64,000 nt of DNA from Orlajensenia sp037404875 (lineage in GTDB: Bacteria > Actinomycetota > Actinomycetes > Actinomycetales > Microbacteriaceae): NCBI RefSeq assembly GCF_037404875.1, contig NZ_JBBELO010000034.1, forward strand, positions 121,051-185,050, written 5' to 3'. The position numbers and the translations under genes were made by a program. The notes below the pieces were generated by a model. That model ran no database searches and was not told the origin of the DNA. It saw nothing but the letters and a program-made list of their open reading frames with translations. Positions 25,122-34,407 of this stretch are shown here, piece after piece (position 1 is the first letter of the stretch; each line of letters starts with the position of its first letter).

Positions 25122-25957
25122 AAGATCATGGGGCGGTCGTCGTCGTCGCCGCCGTCGAGAGCCAGGTCGACGAGCACCGGTACGTGGTCGGAGGGCGTGG
25201 TGCCCTTGCGCTCGTTGCGGTGGATCGAGGCATCCGTCACGAGGTCGGCGAAGGCCTGCGATCCCAGGATGAAGTCGATGCGCATGCCCTCGTTGCGGGG
25301 AAAGCGCAGCTGCTTGTAGTCCCAGTAGGTGAACCCCGCGGGAACGATCGGGCGCACGACGTCGCTCAGGCCGGCCGCGGTGAGCTCGGCGAATGCCGCC
25401 CGCTCCGGCGCCGAGATGTGCGTCGAGAAGCCGGGCTGCACGGCGGGATCGCCGTTGTCCTCATCGAGCGGTGCGATGTTGAAGTCGCCCATGAGGGCGA
25501 GCGGCAGGTCGGGCTCGGCGGACAGGCTCTCGCGAACGTAGCCCGCGAGGTTGGCGAACCAGTCGAGCTTGTAGTCGTAGTGGGGGTCCTCGAGCGAACG
25601 GCCGTTGGGGGCGTAGAGGCTCCACACACGGATGCCGTCGATGAGGGCGCCGAGTGCCCGTGCCTCCTTCGGCAGGTCGGGACCCTCCTCGCCCTTCAGG
25701 AACCCGGGCATGCCGGGGAACTCCGTCTGGGCGTCTTCGATGGGCGACCGACTCGCGATGGCCACGCCGTTCCACTGGTTCAGGCCGTGGATGGCCAGCT
25801 CGTAGCCGGCCTCCTCGAAGACGTCGGAGGGGAACTGGTCGGGGCGGCACTTGATCTCCTGCATGGCCAGCACGTCGACGTCTTCGCGCACCATCCAGTC
25901 GATGACCCGCTGCGCGCGGGTGCGGATGGAGTTGACGTTCCACGTGGCGATGCGCAT
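25118..25957 (-). CDS. xthA: Exodeoxyribonuclease III
   Basis: 279 residues, normal length. Catalytic residues of the Mg-dependent AP endonuclease/exonuclease III family are present: N7 in MRIATWNVNSIR, E34 in MQEIKCRPDQFP, the Tyr-containing RVWSLYAPNGRS, GDFNIAP, and the C-terminal Asp-His in TTPSDHVPVLVDL. It cuts abasic sites and trims 3' ends during base excision repair. Its 3' end overlaps the sigma-factor gene by four bases (convergent). The region upstream holds a 64-bp palindrome. Confidence 0.92.
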   Translation of the reverse strand: MRIATWNVNSIRTRAQRVIDWMVREDVDVLAMQEIKCRPDQFPSDVFEEAGYELAIHGLNQWNGVAIASRSPIEDAQTEFPGMPGFLKGEEGPDLPKEARALGALIDGIRVWSLYAPNGRSLEDPHYDYKLDWFANLAGYVRESLSAEPDLPLALMGDFNIAPLDEDNGDPAVQPGFSTHISAPERAAFAELTAAGLSDVVRPIVPAGFTYWDYKQLRFPRNEGMRIDFILGSQAFADLVTDASIHRNERKGTTPSDHVPVLVDLALDGGDDDDRPMIF

Positions 25958-25989
25958 GCCCCAACGCTATCGAAGGCGGCCCGGCCTCC

Positions 25990-26054
25990 GTTGCGCCAGT
26001 TGCGCGGCGCTCGCGCCAGTTCTACTGGCGCAACGGCCGGCGAAGTGGCGCAAC
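25990..26054. repeat. Four-armed palindrome, type A, copy 2
   Basis: Outer arms are GTTGCGCCAGTT and AAGTGGCGCAAC; inner arms are CGCGCCAG-like and CTGGCGCAAC. It lies in the divergent gap between xthA and the LacI-type regulator, about 65 bases upstream of the LacI operator. Same length and order as 10565-10628 and 41039-41102. Confidence 0.8.
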
Positions 26055-26120
26055 AGCAAGCGGGATGGGTCGCGTGCCTCGAACGAGGGTCAAAATCCGG
26101 CGGGAGGAGTATGCTCGCCC

Positions 26121-26132
26121 TAAACCGGTTTA
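26121..26132. promoter_or_regulatory. LacI-family operator
   Basis: TAAACCGGTTTA is a perfect 12-base palindrome with the central CG typical of LacI/GalR operators. It lies 37 bases before the regulator's start, suggesting autoregulation. Confidence 0.75.
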
Positions 26133-26169
26133 GTGAATACTTCTCAGGTCTCGATGAAGAGAGCGACGC

Positions 26170-27207
26170 ATGCCTGATCAGGGCGGCCAGCACCCCGTGA
26201 CGATCGCCGACGTGGCGCGCCACGCGGGCGTCAGCAAGGGCCTGGTCTCGTTCGCCCTCAACGACCGGCCCGGCGTGGGGTCCGAGACCCGCGACCGCAT
26301 CCTCTCGTCGGCGGCCCAGCTCGGCTGGCGGCCGAGCGTGCGGGCCCGATCTCTCAGCGTGGACCGATCCTTCGCCCTCGGACTCGTCATCGCCCGCGAT
26401 CCCGAGATCGTGGCCGCCGACCCGTTCTTCCCCACGTTCATCGCGGGCGTCGAGACCGTGCTGGCGGAAGAGGGCCAGTCGCTCGTGCTGGCCATGACGA
26501 CGCCGGGACGACACGAGGCCGACACCTATCGCGCACTCGCCCTCGACAAGCGCGTCGACGGCGTCTTCCTCACCGACCTCCGGGTCGACGACACCCGGCT
26601 GCCGCTCCTGCGCGAACTCGGCCTTCCCGCCCTCACCCTCGGTGAGCCTGCGGTGCCGGATGCGTTCCCGCACGTCTCGAGCGATGATGCGGCGGGCATC
26701 GCCAGCGTTCTCGAGCACCTGCTCGCCCAGGGGCATCGTCGGATCGCGCACGTCGCGGGCCCGTCGGTTCTGCTGCACGCCTGTCGGCGGCGGCGTGCCT
26801 TCGAAGAGGCGATGACGGCCGCGGGGCTTCGCGTCGACGTCGTCGAGACGGACTTCTCGGCGCGTCAGGGGGCGACCGCGACGCAGCACCTGCTCGAGCG
26901 GCCGGCATCCGAGCGCCCGACGGCGATCGTGTACTCGAACGACCCGATGGCGCTCGCCGGAATGGCGGTCGCCCAGCGCGCCGGCATCAGCGTGCCGCGC
27001 GCGCTCTCGATCTCCGGGTTCGACAACACCGACCTCGCCGAGCACGTCTTCCCCTCACTCACCTCGGTCGCCACCGAGGTCGTCGAGTGGGGCCGTGTCG
27101 CGGCACTCACCCTGCTCGCGACGCTCGCCGGCGGCGAGCCGGAATCACCGGCGCCGCTCGCCACCCGTCTCGTGGTGCGCGAGTCCACGGCGCCACCCTC
27201 GCACTGA
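26170..27207 (+). CDS. LacI family transcriptional regulator of the sugar locus
   Basis: 345 residues. N-terminal helix-turn-helix VTIADVARHAGVSKGLVSFA with the hinge ERT-like SETRDRILSSAAQLGWRPSV, then a periplasmic-binding-protein-like ligand domain (ALGLVIARDPEIVAADPFFP; LEHLLAQGHRRIAHVAGPS; SISGFDNTDLAEHVFPSLTS). A perfect LacI-type palindrome lies just upstream. The genes downstream encode a sugar importer and a GH130 enzyme, so the effector is probably a manno-oligosaccharide or its product; that last step is inference. Confidence 0.9.
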   Translation: MPDQGGQHPVTIADVARHAGVSKGLVSFALNDRPGVGSETRDRILSSAAQLGWRPSVRARSLSVDRSFALGLVIARDPEIVAADPFFPTFIAGVETVLAEEGQSLVLAMTTPGRHEADTYRALALDKRVDGVFLTDLRVDDTRLPLLRELGLPALTLGEPAVPDAFPHVSSDDAAGIASVLEHLLAQGHRRIAHVAGPSVLLHACRRRRAFEEAMTAAGLRVDVVETDFSARQGATATQHLLERPASERPTAIVYSNDPMALAGMAVAQRAGISVPRALSISGFDNTDLAEHVFPSLTSVATEVVEWGRVAALTLLATLAGGEPESPAPLATRLVVRESTAPPSH

Positions 27208-27258
27208 ACGCACAGACACAACAGGTGGGCGACGACGCCCCGAGGAAAGGAAGAGATC

Positions 27259-28540
27259 ATGCGCAGGAGCATGACGTTGAGCATCATCGCGGCGGCCGCG
27301 ACGGCCATCGCCCTGGGCGGTTGTTCCGCTGGCGGAGGCGGTGGCGGCACCTCGAGCAAGGGGCCGATCACCATCTGGTACTCCAACAACGAGGCCGAGA
27401 TCGCGTGGGGCAAGCAGATGGTCAAGGCCTGGAACGACGATCACCCCGACGAGAAGATCAAGGCCCAGGAGATCCCCGCGGGCGACAGCAGCGAAGAGGT
27501 GATCAGCGCCGCGATCACGGCGGGCAACGCGCCCTGCCTCATCTTCAACACGTCGCCTGCCGCCGTTCCCGGCTTCCAGAAGCAGGGTGGCCTCGTGTCG
27601 CTCTCGAGCTTCAAGGGAGGCGCCGACTACATCGAGAGCCGCAGTGGCGACATCGCCAAGCAATACGCCTCGAGCGACGGCGACTTCTACCAGATGCCGT
27701 GGAAGTCCAACCCGGTCATGATCTTCTACAACAAGGACATGTTCGCCAAGGCCGGCCTCGACCCCGACAACCCGCAGCTGTCGACCTACGACGACATGCT
27801 CACCGCCTCGAAGGCGATCGTCAGTTCGGGAGCGGCGACCTACGCCATCCACCCGGCTCCGACGAGCGAGTTCTTCCAGAGCTGGTTCGACTTCTACCCG
27901 CTCTACGCGGCGGCGACCGGCGGTACGCAGCTGGTCGAGAAGGGCAAGGCCACCTTCGACTCCCAGGAGGGAAAGGACGTGTCGGAGTTCTGGCGGTCGA
28001 TGTACGAGCAGAAGCTCGCCGGCCAGGAGCAGTACCAGGGCGACTCCTTCGCCGACGGCGAGGCCGCCATGGCGATCGTCGGCCCGTGGGCCATCGCGGT
28101 CTACAAGGACAAGGTGAACTGGGGTGCCGTGCCCGTGCCGACCAAGGATGGCATCTCGGCCGATGACACGTACACCTTCAGCGACGCGAAGAACATCGGG
28201 CTCTACTCGGCCTGCAAGAACCAGGCCTGCGTGGGATGTGCTCAAGTTCGCCACGAGTGAAGACCAGGACGGCAAGCTGCTCGAGATGACGGGGCAGATG
28301 CCGATCCGTCAGGGGCTCACGGATGCCTACCCCGACTACTTCACGGCGAACCCGGCCTACCAGCAGTTCGGCGCCCAGGCGGAGCGCACGGTCGAGGTGC
28401 CGAACGTGCAGAACTCCGTGGAGATCTGGCAGAAATTCCGCAACAACTACTCCAAGGCGGTGATCTTCGGCGAGGGCAGCATCCCCGACTTCCTGAAGAG
28501 CACCGCTGCCGACATCGACAAGCTCGCGGGTTCGAAGTAG
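27259..28540 (+). pseudogene. Sugar ABC transporter substrate-binding lipoprotein, frameshifted
   Basis: The gene starts at ATG 27259 with a strong AGGAAAGGAAG. The signal peptide ends in the lipobox ALGGC. The frame reads a typical extracellular-solute-binding protein (family 1) up to GLYSACKNQA, then runs out at 28260 after CVGCAQVRHE. Dropping one base near T28228 restores KNQAAWDVLKFATSEDQDGK and the normal C-terminus to 28540 (GSIPDFLKSTAADIDKLAGS). The restored protein would have about 426 residues. Either a real +1 mutation or a sequencing error. If real, the importer lacks an intact binding protein. First gene after lacI. Confidence 0.85.
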
Positions 28541-28550
28541 CCGGCCCGCC

Positions 28551-29510
28551 ATGTCTACTCCCACTCGCGCTCCCAAGGCGCAGGCGTCGGATGAGCCGTC
28601 GGAAGGGGTGCCGCACCGCAGGCGCGGCATCCACCGGCTGCTCGGGGAGCACCCCCTCGGCCTGCTCTTCACGACCCCCTACCTCGTCTTCGTCGTGGTC
28701 GTGTTCGCCTATCCGGTCATCTTCGCGGTGTGGATGTCGTTCCAGGACTACTTCTTCACGGCCCCGGGGGCAGAGGTGGACCGGCCGTTCGTCGGGTTCG
28801 ACAACTACGTCACCGTTCTGCAGGATCCGGCCGTCTGGCGCTCCTTCGCCAACGTCGGCGTCTTCCTGCTCATCAATGTTCCCTTGACGGTCGTGCTGTC
28901 GATCGCGCTCGCAACCGCACTGAACCGCGCAGTGCGCGCGCGGGCGTTCCTGCGGGTGAGCTACTACGTGCCGTACGTCACCGCATCCGTCGCCGTGGTG
29001 GGCGTGTGGCTGTTCCTGTTCAACGGGAACGGCCTCGTCAACCAGATCCTCGGCCCGCTGGCGCCCGATCCGTCCTGGCTCATCAACCCGGTACTGGCGA
29101 TGCCGGTGATCGCGCTGTTCGTCACCTGGAAACAGTTGGGCTTCTACATCCTGCTCTACCTCGCGGCGTTGCAGAACGTGCCGAAGGAGCTCTACGAGTC
29201 GGCGTCGACGGATGGTGCGGGGGCCGCGCGCAGCTTCTTCTCCGTCACGGTTCCCGGCGTGCGACCGGCGACCCTGCTGGTCGTGCTCATCGCGACCATC
29301 ACGGGAGCGAACCTGTTCACCGAGCCGTACCTGCTGACCGGCGGCGGCGGCCCGAACGGGGCATCCGCAAGCCCGGTGCTGCTGATGTACCAGAAGGGGA
29401 TCGAACAGGGCAATCCCGATGTCGCATCGGCGATCGGCGTCATCCTCATCATCGGCGTGCTGATCATCGCGCTGCTCCAGCGGCGGTTCGTCGGCGGTGA
29501 CGAGTCATGA
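28551..29510 (+). CDS. Sugar ABC transporter permease 1 (MalF/UgpA-like)
   Basis: 319 residues. A soluble N-terminus of ~35 residues precedes about six membrane helices. The EAA motif with conserved Gly is in YESASTDGAGAARSFFSVTVPG. This is the CUT1-type carbohydrate permease that pairs with the next gene. It begins 10 bases after the frameshifted binding-protein gene and ends with an ATGA overlap to the second permease. No ATPase gene is in the locus; CUT1 systems commonly borrow a shared ATPase (MsiK-like), which is inference here. Confidence 0.88.
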   Translation: MSTPTRAPKAQASDEPSEGVPHRRRGIHRLLGEHPLGLLFTTPYLVFVVVVFAYPVIFAVWMSFQDYFFTAPGAEVDRPFVGFDNYVTVLQDPAVWRSFANVGVFLLINVPLTVVLSIALATALNRAVRARAFLRVSYYVPYVTASVAVVGVWLFLFNGNGLVNQILGPLAPDPSWLINPVLAMPVIALFVTWKQLGFYILLYLAALQNVPKELYESASTDGAGAARSFFSVTVPGVRPATLLVVLIATITGANLFTEPYLLTGGGGPNGASASPVLLMYQKGIEQGNPDVASAIGVILIIGVLIIALLQRRFVGGDES

Positions 29511-30340
29511 GAATCGCACGCCTCGCCGTGAGGTACGCGCTGCTGTTCCTCGGAGCACTCGTCTTTCTCTTCCCGTTCTATTACATGATCGTCGGATCAT
29601 TGCAGACCGATCCCGATCCGACGCCGGCGGGAGCGTTCCCCGACCCCGGCAACCTGACACTGGCCAACTACGCCGCCGTCAACAGCCGCATCAACCTCGT
29701 TCAGGGCCTGGTCAACTCCGGCATCTTCACCGCCGGCGTGCTGCTCGGCACGATCGTGTTCGGCCTGCTCGCGGGCTATGCGCTCGCGATTCTGCATTGG
29801 CGGGGGCGGGGCGGCGTCTTCGCGCTCGTGCTGCTCGTGCAGGTGGTGCCGTTCCAGTTGCTGATGATTCCGCTGTACGTGCTCATCGCACGCAACTACG
29901 GCCTCTCCGACAACTACATCGGCATGATCCTGCCGTTCTTCATCAGCTCGGCCGCGATCGTCATCTTCCGGCAGTACTTCCTGCAGTTGCCGCGTGACCT
30001 GTTCAGCGCCGCGCGCATCGACGGCGCGAGCGAGCTGCGCATCCTGTGGAGCGTCGCCCTGCCGCTGGTGCGTCCGGCACTGCTGACGGTGATCCTGCTG
30101 ACCTTCATCGGTCCGTGGAACGAGTTCCTCTGGCCCTTCCTCATCACCAAGCAGGCGTCGATGCAGCCGTTGGCGGTCTCGCTCGCGAACTACATCTCCT
30201 CGATCGCCGCATCGACGGCGAATCCGTTCGGATCGCTGCTCGCCGGCGCGGTCGTGCTTGCGGTACCCGTGATCGTGCTGTTGCTCATCTTCCAGCGCCA
30301 GTTCACCTCGAACGACATCGGATCGGGGGTCAAGGGATGA
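29507..30340 (+). CDS. Sugar ABC transporter permease 2 (MalG/UgpE-like)
   Basis: 277 residues with six predicted helices; the EAA loop reads FSAARIDGASELRILWSVALPLVRP. Partner of permease 1, coupled by a four-base ATGA overlap at the start and another at the end with the GH130 gene. CUT1 family, carbohydrate import across the cytoplasmic membrane. Confidence 0.88.
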   Translation: MRIARLAVRYALLFLGALVFLFPFYYMIVGSLQTDPDPTPAGAFPDPGNLTLANYAAVNSRINLVQGLVNSGIFTAGVLLGTIVFGLLAGYALAILHWRGRGGVFALVLLVQVVPFQLLMIPLYVLIARNYGLSDNYIGMILPFFISSAAIVIFRQYFLQLPRDLFSAARIDGASELRILWSVALPLVRPALLTVILLTFIGPWNEFLWPFLITKQASMQPLAVSLANYISSIAASTANPFGSLLAGAVVLAVPVIVLLLIFQRQFTSNDIGSGVKG

Positions 30341-31404
30341 GCGATGCGATCCCCTACCGGCTCACGCGCGTCGGCGTGGTGATGGTTCCCGACCTCGACG
30401 ATCCCCTCGAGGCGGAGGGCGTGCTCAACCCCGGGTCGGGTCGGGGCGCCGACGGCGAGCTCTACCTGCTGCCGCGGCTCGTGGCCGCGGGGAACGTCTC
30501 GAGGATCGGCCTGGCCCGCGTGATCGTCGAAGGCGGCGTTCCGGTGGGAGTTCAGCGCGAGGGCGTGGTTCTGGAGCCCGACCGCGGTTGGGAGTACGGC
30601 ATCGGGAACGCGGGGGTGGAAGACGCCCGGGTCACCTTCATCGCCGAACTCGGGGTGCACGTCATGACCTACGTCGCCTACGGTCCCTTGGGTCCGCGCA
30701 CGGCGATCGCCGTCTCTGACGACCTGCGCGCCTGGCGCCGGCTCGGGCCGGTGCTCTTCGCCTACGACGACGACCTGGACGCCGACCTCAACCTGTTCCA
30801 CAACAAAGACGCGGCCTTCTTCCCCGAGCCGGTCACCGGACCGGACGGCGCGCCCAGCCTCGCCGTGCTGCACCGGCCGATGTGGAACCTGGAGGAGACC
30901 CGGCCCGGACAGGGGGTGCGCGTGCCGCCGGGTCTGCCCGACGCGCGCGAGTCGATCTGGATCAGCTACGTGGCACTGGATGCGGTGCGCGCCGACATCG
31001 GCGCGCTCACCTTCTGGCGTCATCATCGTTTCCTGGCCGGCCCCGAGTACCCGTTCGAGGAGCTCAAGATCGGCGGCGGACCGCCTCCGCTCCGTGTGCC
31101 CGAGGGCTGGATCCTCCTGCATCACGGCGTCACCGGCGTGATCGAGAGCGCCTTCGAACAGCAGCAGAACGTGAACTACGCCGCCGGCGCCATGCTGCTG
31201 GACGCGGATGACCCGAGCCGCGTTCTGGCGCGCACGAGCACTCCGCTGCTGAAAGCGGAGACCGCGGAGGAGAGAACCGGAATCGTGCCGAATGTCGTCT
31301 TCCCCACGGCGATCGAGCAGATCGACGGAGTGCACTACGTCTTCTACGGCATGGCCGACTCCCAGATCGGCGTCGCGCGGCTCGACCGCATCCCCGCTGC
31401 GTGA
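30337..31404 (+). CDS. GH130 family beta-mannoside phosphorylase/hydrolase
   Basis: 355 residues from ATG 30337 (ATGA overlap with permease 2). The five-bladed propeller family GH130 is recognised from GVEDARVT (E95-D96-A-R98, the catalytic-Asp block), HNKDAAFFPE, VLHRPMWN, ELKIGGGPPPLRVPEGWILLHHG-type spacing and GIVPNVVFPTAIEQ. GH130 enzymes phosphorolyse or hydrolyse beta-1,4- or beta-1,2-mannosides. No signal peptide, so it acts on imported oligosaccharides in the cytoplasm. Which linkage it prefers, and whether phosphate or water attacks, cannot be told here. Confidence 0.85.
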   Translation: MSDAIPYRLTRVGVVMVPDLDDPLEAEGVLNPGSGRGADGELYLLPRLVAAGNVSRIGLARVIVEGGVPVGVQREGVVLEPDRGWEYGIGNAGVEDARVTFIAELGVHVMTYVAYGPLGPRTAIAVSDDLRAWRRLGPVLFAYDDDLDADLNLFHNKDAAFFPEPVTGPDGAPSLAVLHRPMWNLEETRPGQGVRVPPGLPDARESIWISYVALDAVRADIGALTFWRHHRFLAGPEYPFEELKIGGGPPPLRVPEGWILLHHGVTGVIESAFEQQQNVNYAAGAMLLDADDPSRVLARTSTPLLKAETAEERTGIVPNVVFPTAIEQIDGVHYVFYGMADSQIGVARLDRIPAA

Positions 31405-31469
31405 CCGCGCGGCCTCCTCAGCTGTATCTCCGGTGCGCACGCACCTCGTACGACGAAAGACCGAACATC

Positions 31470-33512
31470 ATGACTCTCACCCAGGTCGGCCGTGGCGGGC
31501 TCGCGCTCCTCGCGGCCGCCGTCTTCAGCATCACGGGGGCGCAGATCGCCCCTCCGGCACAGGCCGCCCAGGCGGCACCCGCCGCGCCGGCCGTGCAGGC
31601 GGAGCCCGCTCCGCTGGCCAATCTCGCCCACCTCGACTGGCTGCTCGACACCGCCTCTCCGCCGGCCGTCGATGGCCACACCACCTACCGGCTCGCCGCT
31701 GAGCCGAACCTGCTGCTGCCGTGGACCTATGCCGACGCCCGAGACGGCGGCACGTTCGAACGCGTCGGAGGCGGAGATCACGACACCGCGACCGACACCT
31801 GGGGCCAAGGCGCGTTCAACGCGGACGACGTCGCGCGAGCGGCGGTCGTCTACCTACGGCACTGGACGCAGACCGGCGCGGCATCCAGCCGCCAGCACGC
31901 CTACGAGTTGCTGCGCTCGCTCGCCTACCTGCAGACCTCCTCCGGCCCGAACGCGGGCAACGTCGTGCTGTGGATGCAGCCGGACGGAACCCTGAACCCG
32001 AGCGCCGATCCTGTCGAGCTCCCCGACCCCTCCGATTCCGGGCCCAGCTACTGGCTGGCCCGCACGATCTGGGCGTTCGGCGAGGGATACGCCGCGTTCG
32101 CCGGCACGGATCCGGCGTTCGCGGGCTTCCTGGCCGACCGTCTGGCCCTCTCGCGCGCGGCGGTCGACCGGCAGGTGCTGTCGCGCTATGGCGAGTACGA
32201 GAACGCCGACGGACGCCGGGTGCCGGCCTGGCTCATCGTGGATGGCGCCGATGCCTCGGCGGAGGCCGTTCTCGGGCTGAGCGCCTACGTCGACGCAACC
32301 GGGGATGCCGCGGCGCGGCAGTCGCTGCAGCGCCTTGCGGAGGGAATCGCCGCCATGGGGACCGCGGATACGCGCTCCTGGCCGTACGGGGCGATCCTCC
32401 CCTGGGCCGCATCGCGGTCGATGTGGCATGCGTGGGGCTCGCAGATGCCGGCCGCCCTGGCCACCGCATCCGCAGTGCTCGACGACGAGAGCCTCCTGAA
32501 GCCGGCCGTGCGCGATGGCGCCGCCTTCACCCCGACGATGCTCATCGCGGATGGGCCCGACAACGGCTGGTTCCCGACTCCGGCCGACCGCACGCAGATC
32601 GCCTACGGAGCCGACGCCCGGCTGCAATCGCTGCTCGCCGTGGCGGATGCGACCGGATCGACGCTCTTCACCGAGCTCGCCGGCATCCAGGCCGCGTGGT
32701 ACTTCGGCGCCAACCGGGCGGGCGCGACGATGTACGACCCCGCGACAGGGGTGACGTACGACGGGCTCGCTCCCGATGGCACCGTGAACCGCAATTCGGG
32801 GGCCGAGAGCACCATCCACGGATTGCTCTCGATGCTCGCCCTCGACGCCCGACCCCAGTTGGCGCAGCGCGCGCGGAGCGTGAGCACGGTTCAGTCGCGG
32901 AACGGCCTCACCGTCATCGAGGCGGAGTCGGCCGCGTCGACCACGGGGAAGATCGAGACGCCGGCGTCGGCATGGACGGAGGAGTCTCTCTACAGCGGCG
33001 ATGTGCTCGTGCTCGACCGCGGCGAGAAGGCCACCTTCGCGATGGGCACCTCGCCGATCGCCCGCGAGGTCGAGCCTGTTCAGTGGCTGCCGGAGGGCCA
33101 GCGCGTGCAGTCGCTCTGGACGGCGGGCCTGCTGCCGGTCGGGCTGCTCTCGACGACGGGGCCGGCGCAGGGCATCAGCCCCGCATCGGGAGTGCTGCTG
33201 CCCGCGACCCTGCAGCTTCCGCTGCTGGGCTCATCGAGCCGCCTGACGGTGCACGCGCTGTCGGGGACGGTGCGATTGGATGCGCTGCTCGTGCGCCCGG
33301 TGATCTCCCGGCTGCAGCTGGGGGGCGCCGGCGGTTCGACCGAGCTCATCCAGTCGGCCGAGCGGGTGCCGCTGCCCGTGACGGTGGGCACGAGCGCGAC
33401 CTCCACCGTGCGGGTCTACGACGCGGCCGGCCGGATGCTCTCCTCGCGATCCATCACGGCCCCGACCCGCATCACGGTGCCCGCGGGCGGACTGGCGACG
33501 GTGATGCGTTAG
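31470..33512 (+). CDS. Secreted (alpha/alpha)-barrel glycosidase-like protein of unknown specificity
   Basis: 680 residues from ATG 31470. A signal peptide (LALLAAAVFSITGAQI, then an Ala-rich linker) precedes a ~430-residue helical domain with repeated pairs such as DDVARAAVVYLRHWTQTGAA, YWLARTIWAFGEGYAAF and LLSMLALDARPQLAQRARSV, resembling (alpha/alpha)6 glycoside hydrolases. The C-terminal ~200 residues are beta-rich, starting LTVIEAESAASTTGKIE, like a carbohydrate-binding module. It follows the GH130 gene by 65 bases and probably degrades an extracellular glycan for the importer. I cannot assign a numbered GH family. Confidence 0.65.
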   Translation: MTLTQVGRGGLALLAAAVFSITGAQIAPPAQAAQAAPAAPAVQAEPAPLANLAHLDWLLDTASPPAVDGHTTYRLAAEPNLLLPWTYADARDGGTFERVGGGDHDTATDTWGQGAFNADDVARAAVVYLRHWTQTGAASSRQHAYELLRSLAYLQTSSGPNAGNVVLWMQPDGTLNPSADPVELPDPSDSGPSYWLARTIWAFGEGYAAFAGTDPAFAGFLADRLALSRAAVDRQVLSRYGEYENADGRRVPAWLIVDGADASAEAVLGLSAYVDATGDAAARQSLQRLAEGIAAMGTADTRSWPYGAILPWAASRSMWHAWGSQMPAALATASAVLDDESLLKPAVRDGAAFTPTMLIADGPDNGWFPTPADRTQIAYGADARLQSLLAVADATGSTLFTELAGIQAAWYFGANRAGATMYDPATGVTYDGLAPDGTVNRNSGAESTIHGLLSMLALDARPQLAQRARSVSTVQSRNGLTVIEAESAASTTGKIETPASAWTEESLYSGDVLVLDRGEKATFAMGTSPIAREVEPVQWLPEGQRVQSLWTAGLLPVGLLSTTGPAQGISPASGVLLPATLQLPLLGSSSRLTVHALSGTVRLDALLVRPVISRLQLGGAGGSTELIQSAERVPLPVTVGTSATSTVRVYDAAGRMLSSRSITAPTRITVPAGGLATVMR

Positions 33513-33570
33513 CGCGGCTGAACGCTGCGTCGGCGTCGTGCGATCAGCAGGGCGCCGACCAGCAGCCGTC
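33509..33570 (-). pseudogene. Possible remnant of a membrane-anchor C-terminus
   Basis: Read on the minus strand the sequence gives RLLVGALLIARRRRSVQPR then TAA (33509-33511), the form of a C-terminal membrane helix plus Arg tail seen in sorting signals. An in-frame TGA lies just before RLL, and a related AAFAVTAAG-like stretch continues in another frame. No intact gene can be read. Weak evidence. Confidence 0.25.
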
Positions 33571-33740
33571 ACGGCGAAGGCCGCCGGTAGGGCGGCATCC
33601 GTTTTCCTCGCTCACCGGGCCCTCGGCGTTCGCCGCTGCCCCCATTCTGGGGTGGGCCACGTCGGCGCGGGTTCGGTACCGTCGGACGGTCTTCACCCGA
33701 AGAGACCCATCGGAACCCGAATCCGACCCCGGAGGCCACT

Positions 33741-34406
33741 GTGCTGCTCCGCGCCGTTTCTGCTGCCCTCGTGCTCGCAGGCGCCCTCGTTCTCGTCCCT
33801 GCCGCGGCCCACGCCGAGCTCTACGTTCCGGGTCCTCCACCCGCCGACCCGTCGCTCGCCGGTTCGGTGGTGGCGAGCGAGTGCGATGGCGACGTGCCGT
33901 GGATCACCTACGACGTGGTGCTCGTCGACCCCGATGACAAAGCGACCAGCCACACCGCCTATCTCACGCTGGCTGCGGGGGGTCGGTCCATCAAGCTGCT
34001 GCTCGGCGAGATCGTGAACGGGCACCTCGCCGGACGAATCATCTGGCCGGGCGCGAGCGTCGCGGCCGACGGCACGGCGATCGGCTGGCCCGGATGGAAG
34101 CAGGTGGGCGGGCGCTGGGTGCAGACCGACGAGAACTACGGCTGGACTCGCTCGCTGACGAGCGCCCTCATCACGGTCAACCCCGAGGTGACGGTTCCGA
34201 TCGGCTATCCCACGGCGACCCCCGCGTGCGCGTCGGCTCCGCCGAAGACCATGGTGGCGGCCTCGTCGACGACCACGATCCCCTCCGCAGGCGGCCTCTC
34301 ATCGACCGGGGTCAATCCGTTCCTGCTTCCGGCGGGGGCTGTCGCCGTCGTCGGCATCGGCATCGGCGTGGGCATCGCCCTGCGCCGCCGTCCGCGCTCC
34401 CGGTAG
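33741..34406 (+). CDS. Cell-wall-anchored surface protein with LSSTG sorting signal
   Basis: 221 residues from GTG 33741, with GGAGG five bases upstream. Signal peptide LLRAVSAALVLAGALVLVPA, cleaved after AAHA. The exported part has two Cys and an Ig-like look (SVVASECDGDVPWITYDVVL). The C-terminus shows a variant sortase motif LSSTG, a hydrophobic helix (FLLPAGAVAVVGIGIGVGIA) and a positively charged tail RRRPRSR. It is probably linked to peptidoglycan by a class E/F-type sortase. The DUF4012 gene starts one base after its stop, suggesting joint expression. Confidence 0.7.
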   Translation: MLLRAVSAALVLAGALVLVPAAAHAELYVPGPPPADPSLAGSVVASECDGDVPWITYDVVLVDPDDKATSHTAYLTLAAGGRSIKLLLGEIVNGHLAGRIIWPGASVAADGTAIGWPGWKQVGGRWVQTDENYGWTRSLTSALITVNPEVTVPIGYPTATPACASAPPKTMVAASSTTTIPSAGGLSSTGVNPFLLPAGAVAVVGIGIGVGIALRRRPRSR

Positions 34407-34407
34407 C

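Noticed and set aside
31721..33937. 738-codon + strand frame overlapping the secreted protein
   Set aside because: Shifted frame of low complexity (Arg/Gly/Ala) running over two real genes and an intergenic gap.
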